From Druceiella hillmani (taxonomy: Eukaryota > Arthropoda > Insecta > Lepidoptera > Hepialidae), in the NCBI GenBank assembly GCA_039881145.1, contig JAYKKI010000066.1, forward strand, positions 10,741,001-10,805,000: DNA of 64,000 nt. The letters are read 5' to 3'. Positions 37,640 through 48,688 of this stretch are shown here, in pieces. The notes beneath the pieces were generated by a model. That model was not told the origin of the DNA, did not search any database, and worked only from the letters and a program-made list of their open reading frames with translations. The position numbers and the translations under genes are program-made. Numbering within the stretch: the stretch's first letter is position 1; every line of letters begins with the position of its first letter.

Positions 37640-38690
37640 TTCATTACTCAATATTTACGAATACTACGTGTATAAAGAAAAGATAAATTTGCTTATTGCT
37701 GTATTCCTTTAACATATTTTTCTTTTCCTTGACAACACGATCGTATGCATTCAGATGAAAAACATTACAACACGTACATTCAGATGAAAATTTGTTTTTC
37801 CAAAAAAAAAACCAGCGGACATTAGTTTAATTTTGTACGTACATAAAACTCAGATTTCACTTCAATTGCGTTCTATTTAATTTGCCCTTAGGTATGCAGC
37901 TGAATAATTAATTGTTTCTTTGAACTGTTAACAGATAATCAAATTTCAATTAAGTTTAGATAACGATGTATATTTATTTTATTGTTTCGTGGAATTATTT
38001 TGTTGTTTACTTTCTAAATTATAGTGAAGGTAAACGGACGAAAACGGAAGCTTTAGGTTAAAGCTTACCTTTAGCTTTTGTCGAATTATTGAGTTATAAA
38101 ATCAAATAGAAGGCCGAAATACTTTATATTTTCTATTGTTTTATAAAGTTAATTCGTGAAACACTATTAAATATTTATTTTACAGATTGTTAGAGTTTAA
38201 CCAGTTAACAATCACGATTACAACACCTTTCCTGGATTCATAATTGTTCTTCTATTAATATATAATAATGGCTGTTACATTAATGCACCTACCCAATAAT
38301 TTTAATACCTCATTTTTCTATTATCATCTTTTTTTCTATCATCATCTAAGTTAAATAAGTTGTTTTTGATTTTACATCGTTTCATAATATATTAAAAAAA
38401 CCAGTAGCAACATTTTCGTGTGTGATTCGAGAAATATTCATTATTAAGTACTGACGAATTTAAGTTGTTTATAAAAAATATTCACTAAATTTTACTCAAA
38501 ATATGTACCATTTTTTAATAACTAACCTATCAACTTTAAAAATATATCATATCTTCCAAGCCTTCGTACCAAAAAATAATTGAAGTAATTAAATTATATT
38601 TGGATATCAAAAGAAGGGACCACCGGAATTCCATTTATTCCTCGCTACCTGAGACATCATCTTTTATAATCGTAGCATTTATCTACTCCG

Positions 38691-38716
38691 TATATATATA
38701 TATATATATATATATT
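38691..38716. repeat. (TA)n microsatellite
   Basis: A pure TA run of about 25 nt inside duplication unit B. Confidence 0.9.
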
Positions 38717-39853
38717 TATGTCAAACTGGTTTACATTTAAGATTTGCTTTGAACATTACGATTTTGATATCCATTTATATTTTCATTTAATAGAATTCAT
38801 TTCATTAATAAATGCGTTTTTCGTTGTATATTTGCATTTCGTTGCATGTTTGCTATTGACTTAGCAAGTATTAGATCAATACGACAATAACTCAATTTTA
38901 GTAAGAGTAAGAAATACGATCAGATATAATGAATATATTTGCATTTTTCCAATATCACAAAAATATTTTATTCGTTTCATATGAGTAAATTAAAACTGAT
39001 TAAAGTTAGTTTAAGCATTTATAAAACTACTTATTTATCTTAGTTAAAATGTTAAATATATTGACAAGTTTTAAAAATGTTCAAACCCTTAAATAAAAAA
39101 GAGTGTTTTAGTCATTACTTGAACTATTTTCTTCTCTGTCATTTCTATTAATTTTAATGCGACAATTCTTGAAGATATTTTCATCGTCCATGCGCATTAC
39201 AAGGAAATCAACCTTTCCGAATTATTTGTTACTCGGAATCTGGAAATGCTTTTATTTAATTCGATCAATATTTAAAATTTTGTTATCAAAAATGATGATG
39301 TACGCTTCTTTGCATATTGATATAAACCAGAAAATTGCGGACAAGATACTCCTTTACTCATTTTTTATATTTAATCAATAATGGTAATTCACGTGAACGA
39401 AATTAAATGAATTAAATTTAAAGTGCAGTTTTGTATTCCACTTTGAAATGTCATAACATTAATTCAGCAATATGTGGGTTTAAAATATTAAATTTGCAAG
39501 TAATAACCCTGAATTTCTTTTCATTAACATAAACTCAAGTGGCATACCCAAAAAATATTTATTCAAATAATATATGGTCAATAAGAATCCCAGTTCTTTT
39601 CCAAAGAATAGATATGTTTTTTTGTTACACAATTATGTTTCCGTTAAATAAGTGATTTACCCCGTAATCTCATCAACAAGATTTTTTTAAATTTTCCGTA
39701 TTCATTACAGGACAGTTGCCGCGGATGGTAATTATCAGAGAGATAAAAATTTGGTTCTTCTAAATTAATCATATTAATCGATATTTATTTCTTTTAAAAA
39801 GAATAAGAGAACCCTAAAGGTTGAACTCACCTCACAGATGGACGCGACTCATT

Positions 39854-40010
39854 TTGATTTTAAGAATGCATTTGACCGAGTCGACAATGATACATTCCTA
39901 GTAAAATTTTTGGAAAGTGTTATGTTTTACACTGTAGTCATTTTTTTCGCCAGTTACTTTTGAGCGCAAAAGCGATATGTTCAATGAAGTCTGATTGGCA
40001 AGCTATAATT
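39854..40010 (+). pseudogene. reverse-transcriptase fragment (Jockey/R1-like pattern)
   Basis: The plus-strand frame reads FDFKNAFDRVDNDTFLVKF, the block around the first catalytic aspartate of non-LTR reverse transcriptases. About 100 nt later comes a piece, FASYF, followed after a frame break by LSAKAI, that fits the 'SYLSNR' region. The rest is missing or unrecognisable. It lies in DNA present in unit B but not in unit A, so it arrived after the duplication or was lost from A. Confidence 0.55.
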
Positions 40011-41065
40011 TGATTTGAACAAATGCATTATGATAACGTATTCCTATCAATCAAGGGTACACACCCTTGATGCACAATTACTAGTTAAATGAAAAAGTAC
40101 TCGAAAGGGTCATCACCCGTGTAATCATCGAAACCATCCAGTATTTCACCACAATATCATCAAAACCTGTCAGAAGGCCTACAGGTTCTAAAATTTGTCA
40201 TGCAACATTCCCACGATCTTCAGGAAAGTGGGTGTATTGTCACCTTAATTTATTCTTCGCATCCTTGAAACCAATGCAATCATCTATTTTTCATATGAAG
40301 TAACTTATATACATATGTTGGAGGAATTATTAAGAAAGGTTAATAGATTTTGATATAGAAAAATGTAGGAGCACTCTCCTCATTATCCTCCTTCAGATTA
40401 TTAAGGCTCACGGTCAGATATAATTTATTGTACTTTTGACGGGAATTGCTTTTGATGTACGTTGTAAAGTACGTTGTATAAATAATTATTTTGATAACTC
40501 CTCCGTTTTGGGTTTGGTAAGTTTTTTATACTAATAAACGTTCACTTCTCTAGTTTGTTGATATATTTATTTTAGCTTCAATGCCACTGTTATATTTATG
40601 CGTCCACTTCTGACGTCAAGTACGGTTAATGAAGACCGCTGAGGAGTTAATTCGTTTTTAAGTTTAATTTAAATTAATGTTTCTTTTTCTCATTTTATTA
40701 TTACTATTGTGCTTACGTTATTATGTGTTATAAACATTTTTGTAGTTTTAGTATTTCACATTCTAAGTATTTAGTTTTAGTTTAGCACATTCTAAGTATT
40801 TTGGGGTAACTTGTAAATTTTACATGGGTTTTTTGATAAATAAATAAATGAACTTGAAAAAATTCATAATTGTGGAGCATGTTTCTGATTGATAGATTAC
40901 ATATTAGTTACTCCCTCAATTTTATTGGGCAAGTATCGTGCATAAATTAAACAAATATTTACGCAAGTTCGTAAATACACATATTAATTAATAATTGCAA
41001 AAAAGGCACGAAAATATAAATTATCTGTCACTGTCAGTTGTTAGGAAAACAATTGTTCAAAAATT

Positions 41066-41200
41066 ATGCCACGCACATACAAACGAAAAAATAATAACCA
41101 GTCGATGATAAACGATCGCTTGACATTAAATAGCGCTCCATCACCTATGGACCATTATTTTAATACGACGCTCACGAGCATCACCATATCAGATATTTAA
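41066..41200 (+). other. 44-codon frame at the end of duplication unit B
   Basis: An ATG-initiated frame starts MPRTYKRKNNNQ and ends TLTSITISDI before TAA. The second half matches, codon by codon with in-frame indels, the frame at 34201-34323 in unit A. The opening recalls the start of pogo/Tigger-type transposases, but what follows does not, and unit A lacks that part, so the resemblance is probably accidental. Confidence 0.3.
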
Positions 41201-41380
41201 AGATAGACAGCATGAAGATATTTATCGATAAAATTAAGCAGAGTCCATATGTAAGCTGAACTATCATTTTACTTCTTATGGTTTTATTTCAGGTTCATTG
41301 TGTTTAACACTACTAACAGCTCGCAAGTTATTGTTTCATGTCTGCATACGTATATAAAATATATTGACCTTTTGTTCACT

Positions 41381-43920
41381 ACATTCGTATATCTGCAACA
41401 ATCAAATAGAATGTTTAGATAAGTTTATTGGTATTTGTACGTTTTCAAAATGTCGTAATTACCGCAATTGTGGATACTTTAAACATAAATTTATGCATTT
41501 CTTTATTATGCGATCATTTGTGACGTCAAGTATGGCGTAGATGATACTCTTAACATTGTGAAGCTTATTAAATTGTCGATTATTTTTTTAAAAATGTGTA
41601 CTGCTGAGGAATTGATTCGTATTTTGGAAGGTCTGGATGAAAATTTTGGTATTCCCTGATGGAGGGTTTAGTAATTATAAACACTAATATTTTTGTTTTG
41701 TACACTTAACTCAAAATCGACTGTGATTTGCTTATAGTTATTTTTAATTTGATCACAAATTATGAACGCCGGGCTCCATTATGGCTGAGCAATTATTATG
41801 CATATCAAAAATTTATTATAATATCTGAGTTAAGCGCGTATAAGATTAATAAATAAAAATAAAAATAGCATCAAGTGAGAGTCATGCACCGAGATTCCAA
41901 ATAATGAGATGATACTCAATTATTTAAATAATTTGTTAGGTTATTATTTGAATGATACCTCAACAAAAGATGTAATTTTTTGATCCTACACTGATATATG
42001 TTTATAGCAGCTCTATTTTTATGTAAATTTTTGTCTCTTTTGTCATTGAAAACACCAAAATGTTAACATTGAAATATTTTGGTGCAATCGCTTTCAGTCA
42101 AAATAATAAGTTTTAATAACTTATAATTCTGATTGAAAACCTCTGACATAAAAATATTTTCATTTTCAAAATTTTATTTTTTTTGTATATTTCAAAATAA
42201 AAAGTCAACGAAATAATAAAAACTTAGGTTATTTTGATACATTTAACTTTCATGTGGTATCTAATAGGTACTAGTTATTAGCTTCTAATAAGTGCAATAC
42301 TACAATTATTTGCTCGTATATTTACTTATCCATATTCTACCTATATGTTTTTATGTAACTATAATGTTAGAACTATACAATTGGAATTTATTTCGCATTT
42401 ATTTGCTAATGCAAATATAAAATAGTTGAAATAAGCTGAAGATAAGCCTTTTTTGTATACACACGACATAAGCGATTAAAGGTTCTTTGGATCACACAAG
42501 GGTAGTTTTTAATTTATTATAAAATGAGTCTGCGTTACATATTTTATATATAAGTCTGCAATATAGACAAAAGAGTGTAGTCTTCTAAAGCTATGGTACT
42601 CTGCAGGTAGTCCTTGTTTGTTAAGAAGATATTGAAAATGAGCGGCATATAAGGATAGATTTTTATTTATTATACGAGTTTCATAATAAAGCTATGTACG
42701 GGAACACAAATGTTTTAGCCCTTGTATCTGTATTTATATATAGATTTCCTATTTAAATTTTCAAATTACAACACTTATTAGTATTTGTTTGAAAATATGG
42801 CAATTTATCTATGCAACTATAGCATCAGCAGAACAATTATCGAGTTACAACAATGGGACAGTAAGTCTTTGAGTGCCATTTTGTAATTTAATTGATTTTA
42901 ATAAATATTTGTAAAAATGGCACTTTTTGAAACTTTTTTACAACGAACGTTTAATAGTGTCGTAAAATAAAGTTTTCTGTCCATACATTCGAGAAGATTT
43001 TTGTCCATAAGTAGTGAAAATAATTACATCTCTGTTATCGTGGTATTCAAATATTTTAATGATAGATAGTGGTTACGCTTAAATATTTCAAGTATTTGTT
43101 ACAAACAAAATTTTATAGTTTACAGAGTCTTTTCACCCCCAGTTACTTTTAGTGCAAATATTTAAAAAAATTATGATTGCACTCCTTTAATTTTATTATG
43201 AATATGCATTAATTTTTCTAAATATTATTATACCAACTTTAACAACTTCTAAAAACTTCAATTAGTACGTACAAAATACTTTTCTGAATGTCGAAATCGG
43301 GATATTTTGCTCAAAGTAATATATATTGTGATTTAACTTGACACTAAAAATTTAATGTCACTATATCTTTGATACAAGTCTTTATCAAATTTGTCTCTAC
43401 CAATGCATACGTTTTGAAAATAAATAATTACAAACATCAAAGATTGTTAGCCACAACTTTTTTACATAAAAAAATTTAAATACACATTAAAAATTTTTTC
43501 GATATTACGCAATACATCACTATTTTCATTCATGGATATAATTCGGCGATTTCTGCAGTGGCGCGCTATGGCGCGTAGACAAAAGCTTGGCGGTCAAAAC
43601 ATTTAAACGCAAAATTTTAAATTAGTGTAATATTCATCTTCACGTCTTGTTGATACTAGCATATTAAAAACTCTTTAATTCGTATATATTATGTAAAAGG
43701 TATTTATGTTACATATGTTTATATTGACATGAAAAATAACTGATACAGTAAGTAGTAAGAGAGCATTTGGTTCCAGAAGTCTAAGTTGATGTGCATTGAT
43801 TTTATCGTTATATTTAAAGAAAGATCTTTTATCTATATTCATACAAAGGGTTTTATTTCAACCTAACGATTAGTGTTTTCGTCACAGCAATAACAAGCAA
43901 TCAGACTGTAATTAAAGTTG
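41381..43920. other. A+T-rich stretch, one short local duplication
   Basis: The string around GTGACGTCAAGTATGGCG (41520) and GCTGAGGAATTGATTCG (41606) repeats a closer-spaced pair at 40611-40660 (CTGACGTCAAGTACGG, CCGCTGAGGAGTTAATTCG). The spot GTGGCGCGCTATGGCGCG at 43559-43577 is a short G+C-rich near-repeat. No coding sequence recognised. Confidence 0.5.
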
Positions 43921-44800
43921 AAATCCATTGGGGATCTTTACTAAGTTCACTGCTTTTCAATCTCGGAAAAAATTATACCACAAAAGATTTACAATATCAC
44001 CAGACATAAATCAAGTATAGTTTTTGTTGCAAAATCTTTCCAATCAGTGCGATTAAGAAAAATTTCACAGGAGAGAAGACTTAAAATTAGAAAAGTTACA
44101 AAGCATAAATTAAGTTAAACGGAATTTATGCTTTGTAACTTTTCTGGCTCTACATCTACCAATGCTGGTGTATCATTGAAAGGGTTTTCTGACAAAGGTA
44201 AATAAATCATTTATTTCGCATCTGTTGAGACATCTATAGTCAGCATTGCAGGAGATGTACAGAATAGAATCACTACGGCCTGGACCAGTTCGAGTTTCAT
44301 GACAGTCGTCTTCTCCGATTTGTAAAAACTACATACAAAATGTGTAAACAGGCAATAGGTACTTGGTCCTTCAATATGAATCCGAATACTGGCCAACGAG
44401 AAAATTAAATAAACAAATATATACACCACAGATATTAGAAATGCTACGCTGAGAAGGGGATGTCACTAGAAGGTATAAAATAAGAAACGACTATAAACTG
44501 GTATCATTCAGAATCATAAAAATGGAAGACAAACTTCACGAAACCGCCTGAGATGGTATAGACATGTTGTATAGAGAAAAAAGACCATACGACACGAATA
44601 GTAATGAGAAGTGCAGCCGGGAAAAGAGCTTGGGCCGATCCTGACGACCTGAAATCAGGTCATTAAAAAGACCTAAAAATTGTGAACGTCAAACTAAGAT
44701 AAAACTATATTGTATCTTATGACGAAAAGATAAGAATATGACTGACATCAACTGATAAGGAAGGTATACAGCCAAGTAAAAAAATGGAGAGAAGAGAAAT
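43921..44800 (+). pseudogene. second decayed RTE-like LINE fragment
   Basis: Same family and strand as the copy at 34.8 kb. It begins with the GSLLSSLLFNLGKNYTTKD block, then pieces corresponding to IVSIAGDVQNRITTAW. At about 44441 is MLR-EGDVTRRYKIRNDY, broken by a stop, matching the start of the C-terminal piece of the other copy. The sequence GAAAAGAGCTTGGGCCGATCC and its sequel (about 44622-44700) aligns with 35598-35670. The catalytic YADD block is gone; in its place is a perfect 23-bp hairpin (44089-44145). Confidence 0.65.
44089..44145. repeat. perfect hairpin, 23-bp arms, 11-nt loop
   Basis: Arms 44089-44111 and 44123-44145 are exact reverse complements; the arm starts AGAAAAGTTACAAAGCATAA. 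It lies inside the LINE remnant, at the place where the YADD region should be, so the inversion arose within the dead element. Confidence 0.95.
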
Positions 44801-45504
44801 AATGAACTCATATTAGTTTAACCTTTATTTATTAAATACCAACGTTTTATATAAAATAAAATAATATATACTTATCATATGTAATAATACAAAGATTATT
44901 GTATTCTAATTATGAGTATTACTGACCAAAAATTAGAGAAACCATATTGTAACCATGGATCAATTAAAGAATCTCAATTCATTTTTTAATAATCTGCAAT
45001 TAATATTTCAATTATATTATAAAGAAAATTAGTAGAGAAATTATTTGTTTTTACGTTATGAATTTTAATGACGCCGAGAGAATTACGTCTGTTTTACTGG
45101 TAACCCATCATAAGATCTTTGGATAAAGCTTGATTACACTTTTGGCTTAAATAATTCTAAGATGCTGTGAATAGTTCAATTACGTGACATGATACATTAC
45201 TAAGAACGTTTCGCAAACTTAACCGTATCCATAAATTAACCAGACGCCGCGTAGTTCCTACGAATTATCCGAATGTACTATTTCAATATTTTACAAGAAT
45301 CGTTTAACGTACAATAAGATTATTGCATAGAGCTTATGAGAAGGATAAATATCTCGAAAATATAATGTTATACAATTTAATAGCTAAACTTTTGTTATTT
45401 CCTCAATTATTAGAGTAGCACGACAAGCACATTGAGTAAAGTATTCACTTCGTTTGGAAGGAATGCGTCAGCCGTGTTTCGTGTTTTTAATCATTGTTTT
45501 TATA
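44801..45504. other. A+T-rich stretch without recognisable features
   Basis: No frames of note and no shared repeats. Confidence 0.5.
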
Positions 45505-45949
45505 CTCTAGAACAGGAGTTCCCAACCAGGGGGGCGCGCCTTCCAAGGGGGGCATAGAGAGATGTCAAGGGATGCGGAAAGTGTTTGCATTTTAGGAAGA
45601 AAAGACAAAAAAATATACAAACAACATTAACAAATAACTTACCAATGTAATGTTTAATTTATATGCATAAAATTAATGAAATTAAATATCATATTCACTA
45701 TTATTACCACAAACTTTCGAAAAATTTGACGTTTTGGTGTATATTTTTTGTTGAGAAATCAGTTCGATTGTGTAAAATTATTGTATCTCACTGTTAAAAG
45801 TTTATGTATTTACAAACTTCAGTTACCATTTTTATTCAATTTACTAAATCAAAGGGGGGGCATGAAAAAGTAAAGGGGGATGCATGAAAATATAATTTGT
45901 AGTCCGGGGAGCCTCAACAAAAAAAAAGTTGGGAAACCCTGCTCTAGAA
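45505..45949. mobile_element. hAT-type MITE with 8-bp target-site duplication
   Basis: The element proper is 45513-45941 (429 bp). It starts CAGGAGTTCCCAACC and ends GTTGGGAAACCCTG; read inward the right end is CAGGGTTTCCCAACT, so the terminal inverted repeats match at 13 of 15 positions. Both sides are flanked by CTCTAGAA (45505-45512 and 45942-45949), a perfect 8-bp duplication. CAG-starting short inverted repeats with an 8-bp duplication are the hallmark of the hAT superfamily. Subterminal G-runs are present on both sides. It has no coding capacity, so it would need a transposase from elsewhere. Confidence 0.93.
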
Positions 45950-46660
45950 TGTGAATAATTGATTACACTGCGAGGTTAGCATGTTGGCAAATTTTAATGG
46001 TGAACGCTTTTTAAGAGTACGTTTTGACAAGTTTGTGTATATGCTACCATGCGTGTTTGTGGTATGTATTTTTGAACAAAGCTCTATAGAAGAGGCTCTA
46101 GTCTTTTCGGAAATATGATAAAAACAAGGAAAATATGTGGCTGTCATTTAATGGCTTTATTTCTATAACAAAAAAGTTGTAATAAAAAAAATTCAATAAA
46201 ACGATGAACAATTTTCGTAATCCAATTATTTGAAATTAGACTACAGAGAATATATTTATTTTGCGGTTTCGTAATATCGGGTGAAAAGGTTAATATGAGT
46301 GTGAGATATCATATATAATTTTTTATGCTTCAAAAGAAATTTACGGGTTTTATAAATCAGTAAAAAATTAAAACTATTTCAATTACCTGTATTAAATTTG
46401 TTTACTTATGGTTAGTACTTTTTTACTTGTTAAAATTAAACAAAATAATAAATTCAAGGCGTAAAGTAATACAAGTATTCCCACATCGGTTAATGAGGAG
46501 CTAAACTGTGGATTTGAAACTTTTGTTAGACTACTATTAACGAGCTGTAAAGTATTTATTTATTTGAAGAAACAAAATTAATTAATTATTTCATTGCTGT
46601 ATATGCAGGTAAATTAACGTGTATAAAAACTTGTCGATTTTTTTTCTCATTTAAATCGAG
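45950..46660. other. A+T-rich stretch without recognisable features
   Basis: No coding sequence or repeat recognised; it ends in a two-copy tandem repeat. Confidence 0.5.
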
Positions 46661-46718
46661 GATCAGATAAATATAACCAAAGATATGCAGATCAGATAAA
46701 TATAATCAAAGAGGTGCA
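46661..46718. repeat. 29-bp unit, two tandem copies
   Basis: Units 46661-46689 and 46690-46718 both start GATCAGATAAATATAA and end TGCA; they differ at a few positions. Confidence 0.95.
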
Positions 46719-46883
46719 GGAAATAACATGAATTCGATATTAATAAATGTTCTGTAGAAATCATAACAAAAAATCCAAGAAAATAATTCTCTTCCAATTA
46801 TTTTGCATAAAATTGAAATAATATTGCAGAAAATAAAAATATTATTTACAAAAGTACTTGGTTTGACATATGTGGGTTATGCT

Positions 46884-47073
46884 AATCCATGTATTAAAAG
46901 TAAATGCGATATTACTCCTTATCGAATGTCTCGTTCTGTCCTAATTAGTATATAAATTATGGTTAAATTTTAATAGTAGGGACGTTAAAATTTTACCTTA
47001 ATTTTTATACAAAGTAGGACAGAATGAGACGTTCGTTAAGGAGTGATTTGTCGTTTACGTTCAGTACATGAAT
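46884..47073. mobile_element. 190-bp foldback (MITE-like) element
   Basis: The left arm 46884-46973 and right arm 46984-47073 are inverted copies at about 75-80% identity with almost no length change, around a 10-nt spacer (AGTAGGGACG). Conserved blocks in the arm include ACTCCTTA, GAA(T/C)GTCTC(G/A)TTCTGTCCTA and AAATTTTAA or its near match. It is an old inverted-repeat element with long arms and no coding capacity. No target duplication could be fixed. Confidence 0.75.
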
Positions 47074-48412
47074 CAAAACGATAAATTGAAACTTTAATTG
47101 AATGGTTTTCAAAGGAACACAATGGAAAGCCACCAAAAGTGATATAATATAATAAGAAAACCCTTAACTTTCTTTCATTTCATTTTTCAAGAAATGATGA
47201 CAATTCATTACTAAGTAAATTCATTTTGTTCTTGGGATATTTTCATTAACACATTTTTGGTAAGAATGTTAGAAAATTAGCCTTAAATGTAATAAAAATG
47301 TTAATATTTTAGATCACATCAAATATTTTTGTAACAGGGTAAATATCTTTTTAAATTACTATTTAACTCTATATTGCCCGAAGTAATATGACTCCCGTAG
47401 AGACGGTCGTTTCGAAATTCATATTCAATTATAATATCTAATTTATTCTCTGTGTCAATATTTATAACAAAAAAGTATATTTCAAATTTGGGTACATTCA
47501 TTCTCAGCATCATATAGAAACGAAAAACTGGATGACAACACTAAAATATCAAAATTTCTCCCCAAATTATATAACTAATTACGAGGGTTAAGAGTTTACT
47601 TTCTCTTTCCATTTTCAGTTTACCGCCTTGGTTATATAAAAACTATGGTTCATTTTGTAAATTTGCAAACCCTGATTTCATTTTGTTCAAAGTAACTTTA
47701 CCATATACAAATAATATCAAGAGTACAAAATACATAAATCTATATCACGTTCAAATTATAAATTGATAAAGGGAGTGATCATTGCTGGAATAAATTAAAT
47801 TGTTCGCATACTTTGGTAATTTACATTAGTTCACTATCAAAAACCACAAGTCTCTTAAATAAATATTTTTTGTGGTCACAAATTTTATTCTCTCTTTTGA
47901 ATTTAAATTCTGAGAAGAGTAAAGAGGTTACTATTAAATAATTAGGCAATTACGCAATGTAGTATAATCAATCTAGCCAAGAAAAATAAGAATAAAACAT
48001 AAACAAATTAATAATATTGAATAAGAAACGATAATGAATATTGAATATATTACAATTTATTAAGTAATGGTTATATAATGTTTAGAGACTTATGTCTCCC
48101 ATGGTTAAGTAAAGATAACACCGGAGTTTTCAGGTACCTAATTTTAACGTTATTGAAATGACAATACCTACATTAGGCCAAAAAACTTAATAATTATTAA
48201 CGTAGTGTCTGTTTCACGTCAACTATATGAAATGAAAAAGGTGGCAACTTTAAAAAGTATAGAAGGCAATATATTTTTGTGTTGAAAAATAGTTTTTTAA
48301 ACAGTATGAATATTATATCCATAAAATATTTATAAAGCCTAAATATTTATGTAACCTTCTTAGTGAGAAATGTTTATTTTTAATAGAGTTGTGTTTGACA
48401 GTTTTTTTAATA
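47074..48412. other. A+T-rich stretch without recognisable features
   Basis: The frame 47319-47513 (minus) has no family resemblance. Nothing else seen. Confidence 0.5.
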
Positions 48413-48688
48413 TTGAACATATCTAGCGTTAATTTTGTAGAAATTCATTATTCACAATTAAATGAAACTACGTGATGTAGTATTATTTCTACTTTCTTTA
48501 ATTTCTTTACCACGACCTAGGTTTCGTTGTATTATAACATATTCAGGGGACATCTTCAGTGGGATATTAGCAAAGATTTGCTAATATCCCACCTGAAGAT
48601 GTTGTAATAAAACGAAACCTAGGTCGTGGTAAAGAAATTAAAGAAAGTAGAAATAATACTACATCAAATAGTTTCATTTAATCGTGAG
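48413..48688. mobile_element. palindromic hammerhead element, full copy
   Basis: Arms are joined at about 48570-48580 (GCAAAGATTTGC). The left arm opens TTGAACATATCTAGCGTTAA, matching the outer end of the 23.6 kb arm, then ATTCACAATTAAATGAAAC. The right arm has the plus-strand motif described separately. The left arm (minus strand) has its core duplicated: CTGAAGATG is followed after a few bases by CTGAATATG, an 11-nt insertion absent from all other arms. Confidence 0.9.
48577..48636 (+). ncRNA. hammerhead-ribozyme-like motif (right arm)
   Basis: In order: CCAC (stem I, 48589-48592), CTGAAGA core (48593-48599), an extra T, stem II GTTGT-AAT-AAAAC with one mismatch, GAAA, a very short stem III with CTAG loop, and the cleavage triplet GTC. 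Stem I partner GTGG follows, giving predicted cleavage between 48625 and 48626. The outer stem I helix is weaker here because the two arms fuse in it. Hammerhead position 7 tolerates any base, so CTGAAGA is an acceptable core. Activity is untested. Confidence 0.6.

Larger units (their letters stand above)
37640..41380. repeat. ancient tandem segmental duplication, unit B
   Basis: Second copy of the segment at 31850-34470, same orientation, about 5.75 kb downstream. It is longer because about 1.1 kb without counterpart in unit A lies between roughly 39640 and 40870, including a reverse-transcriptase fragment. After that the alignment resumes (CTCAATTTTATTGGGCAAGTATCGTG near 40916 against the equivalent near 34080) and runs to about 41380. 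Confidence 0.8.

Noticed and set aside
41066..41105. MPRTYKRK start suggesting a pogo/Tigger transposase
   Set aside because: The sequence after the first eight residues does not continue as a helix-turn-helix of that family, and the aligned unit A lacks this part.
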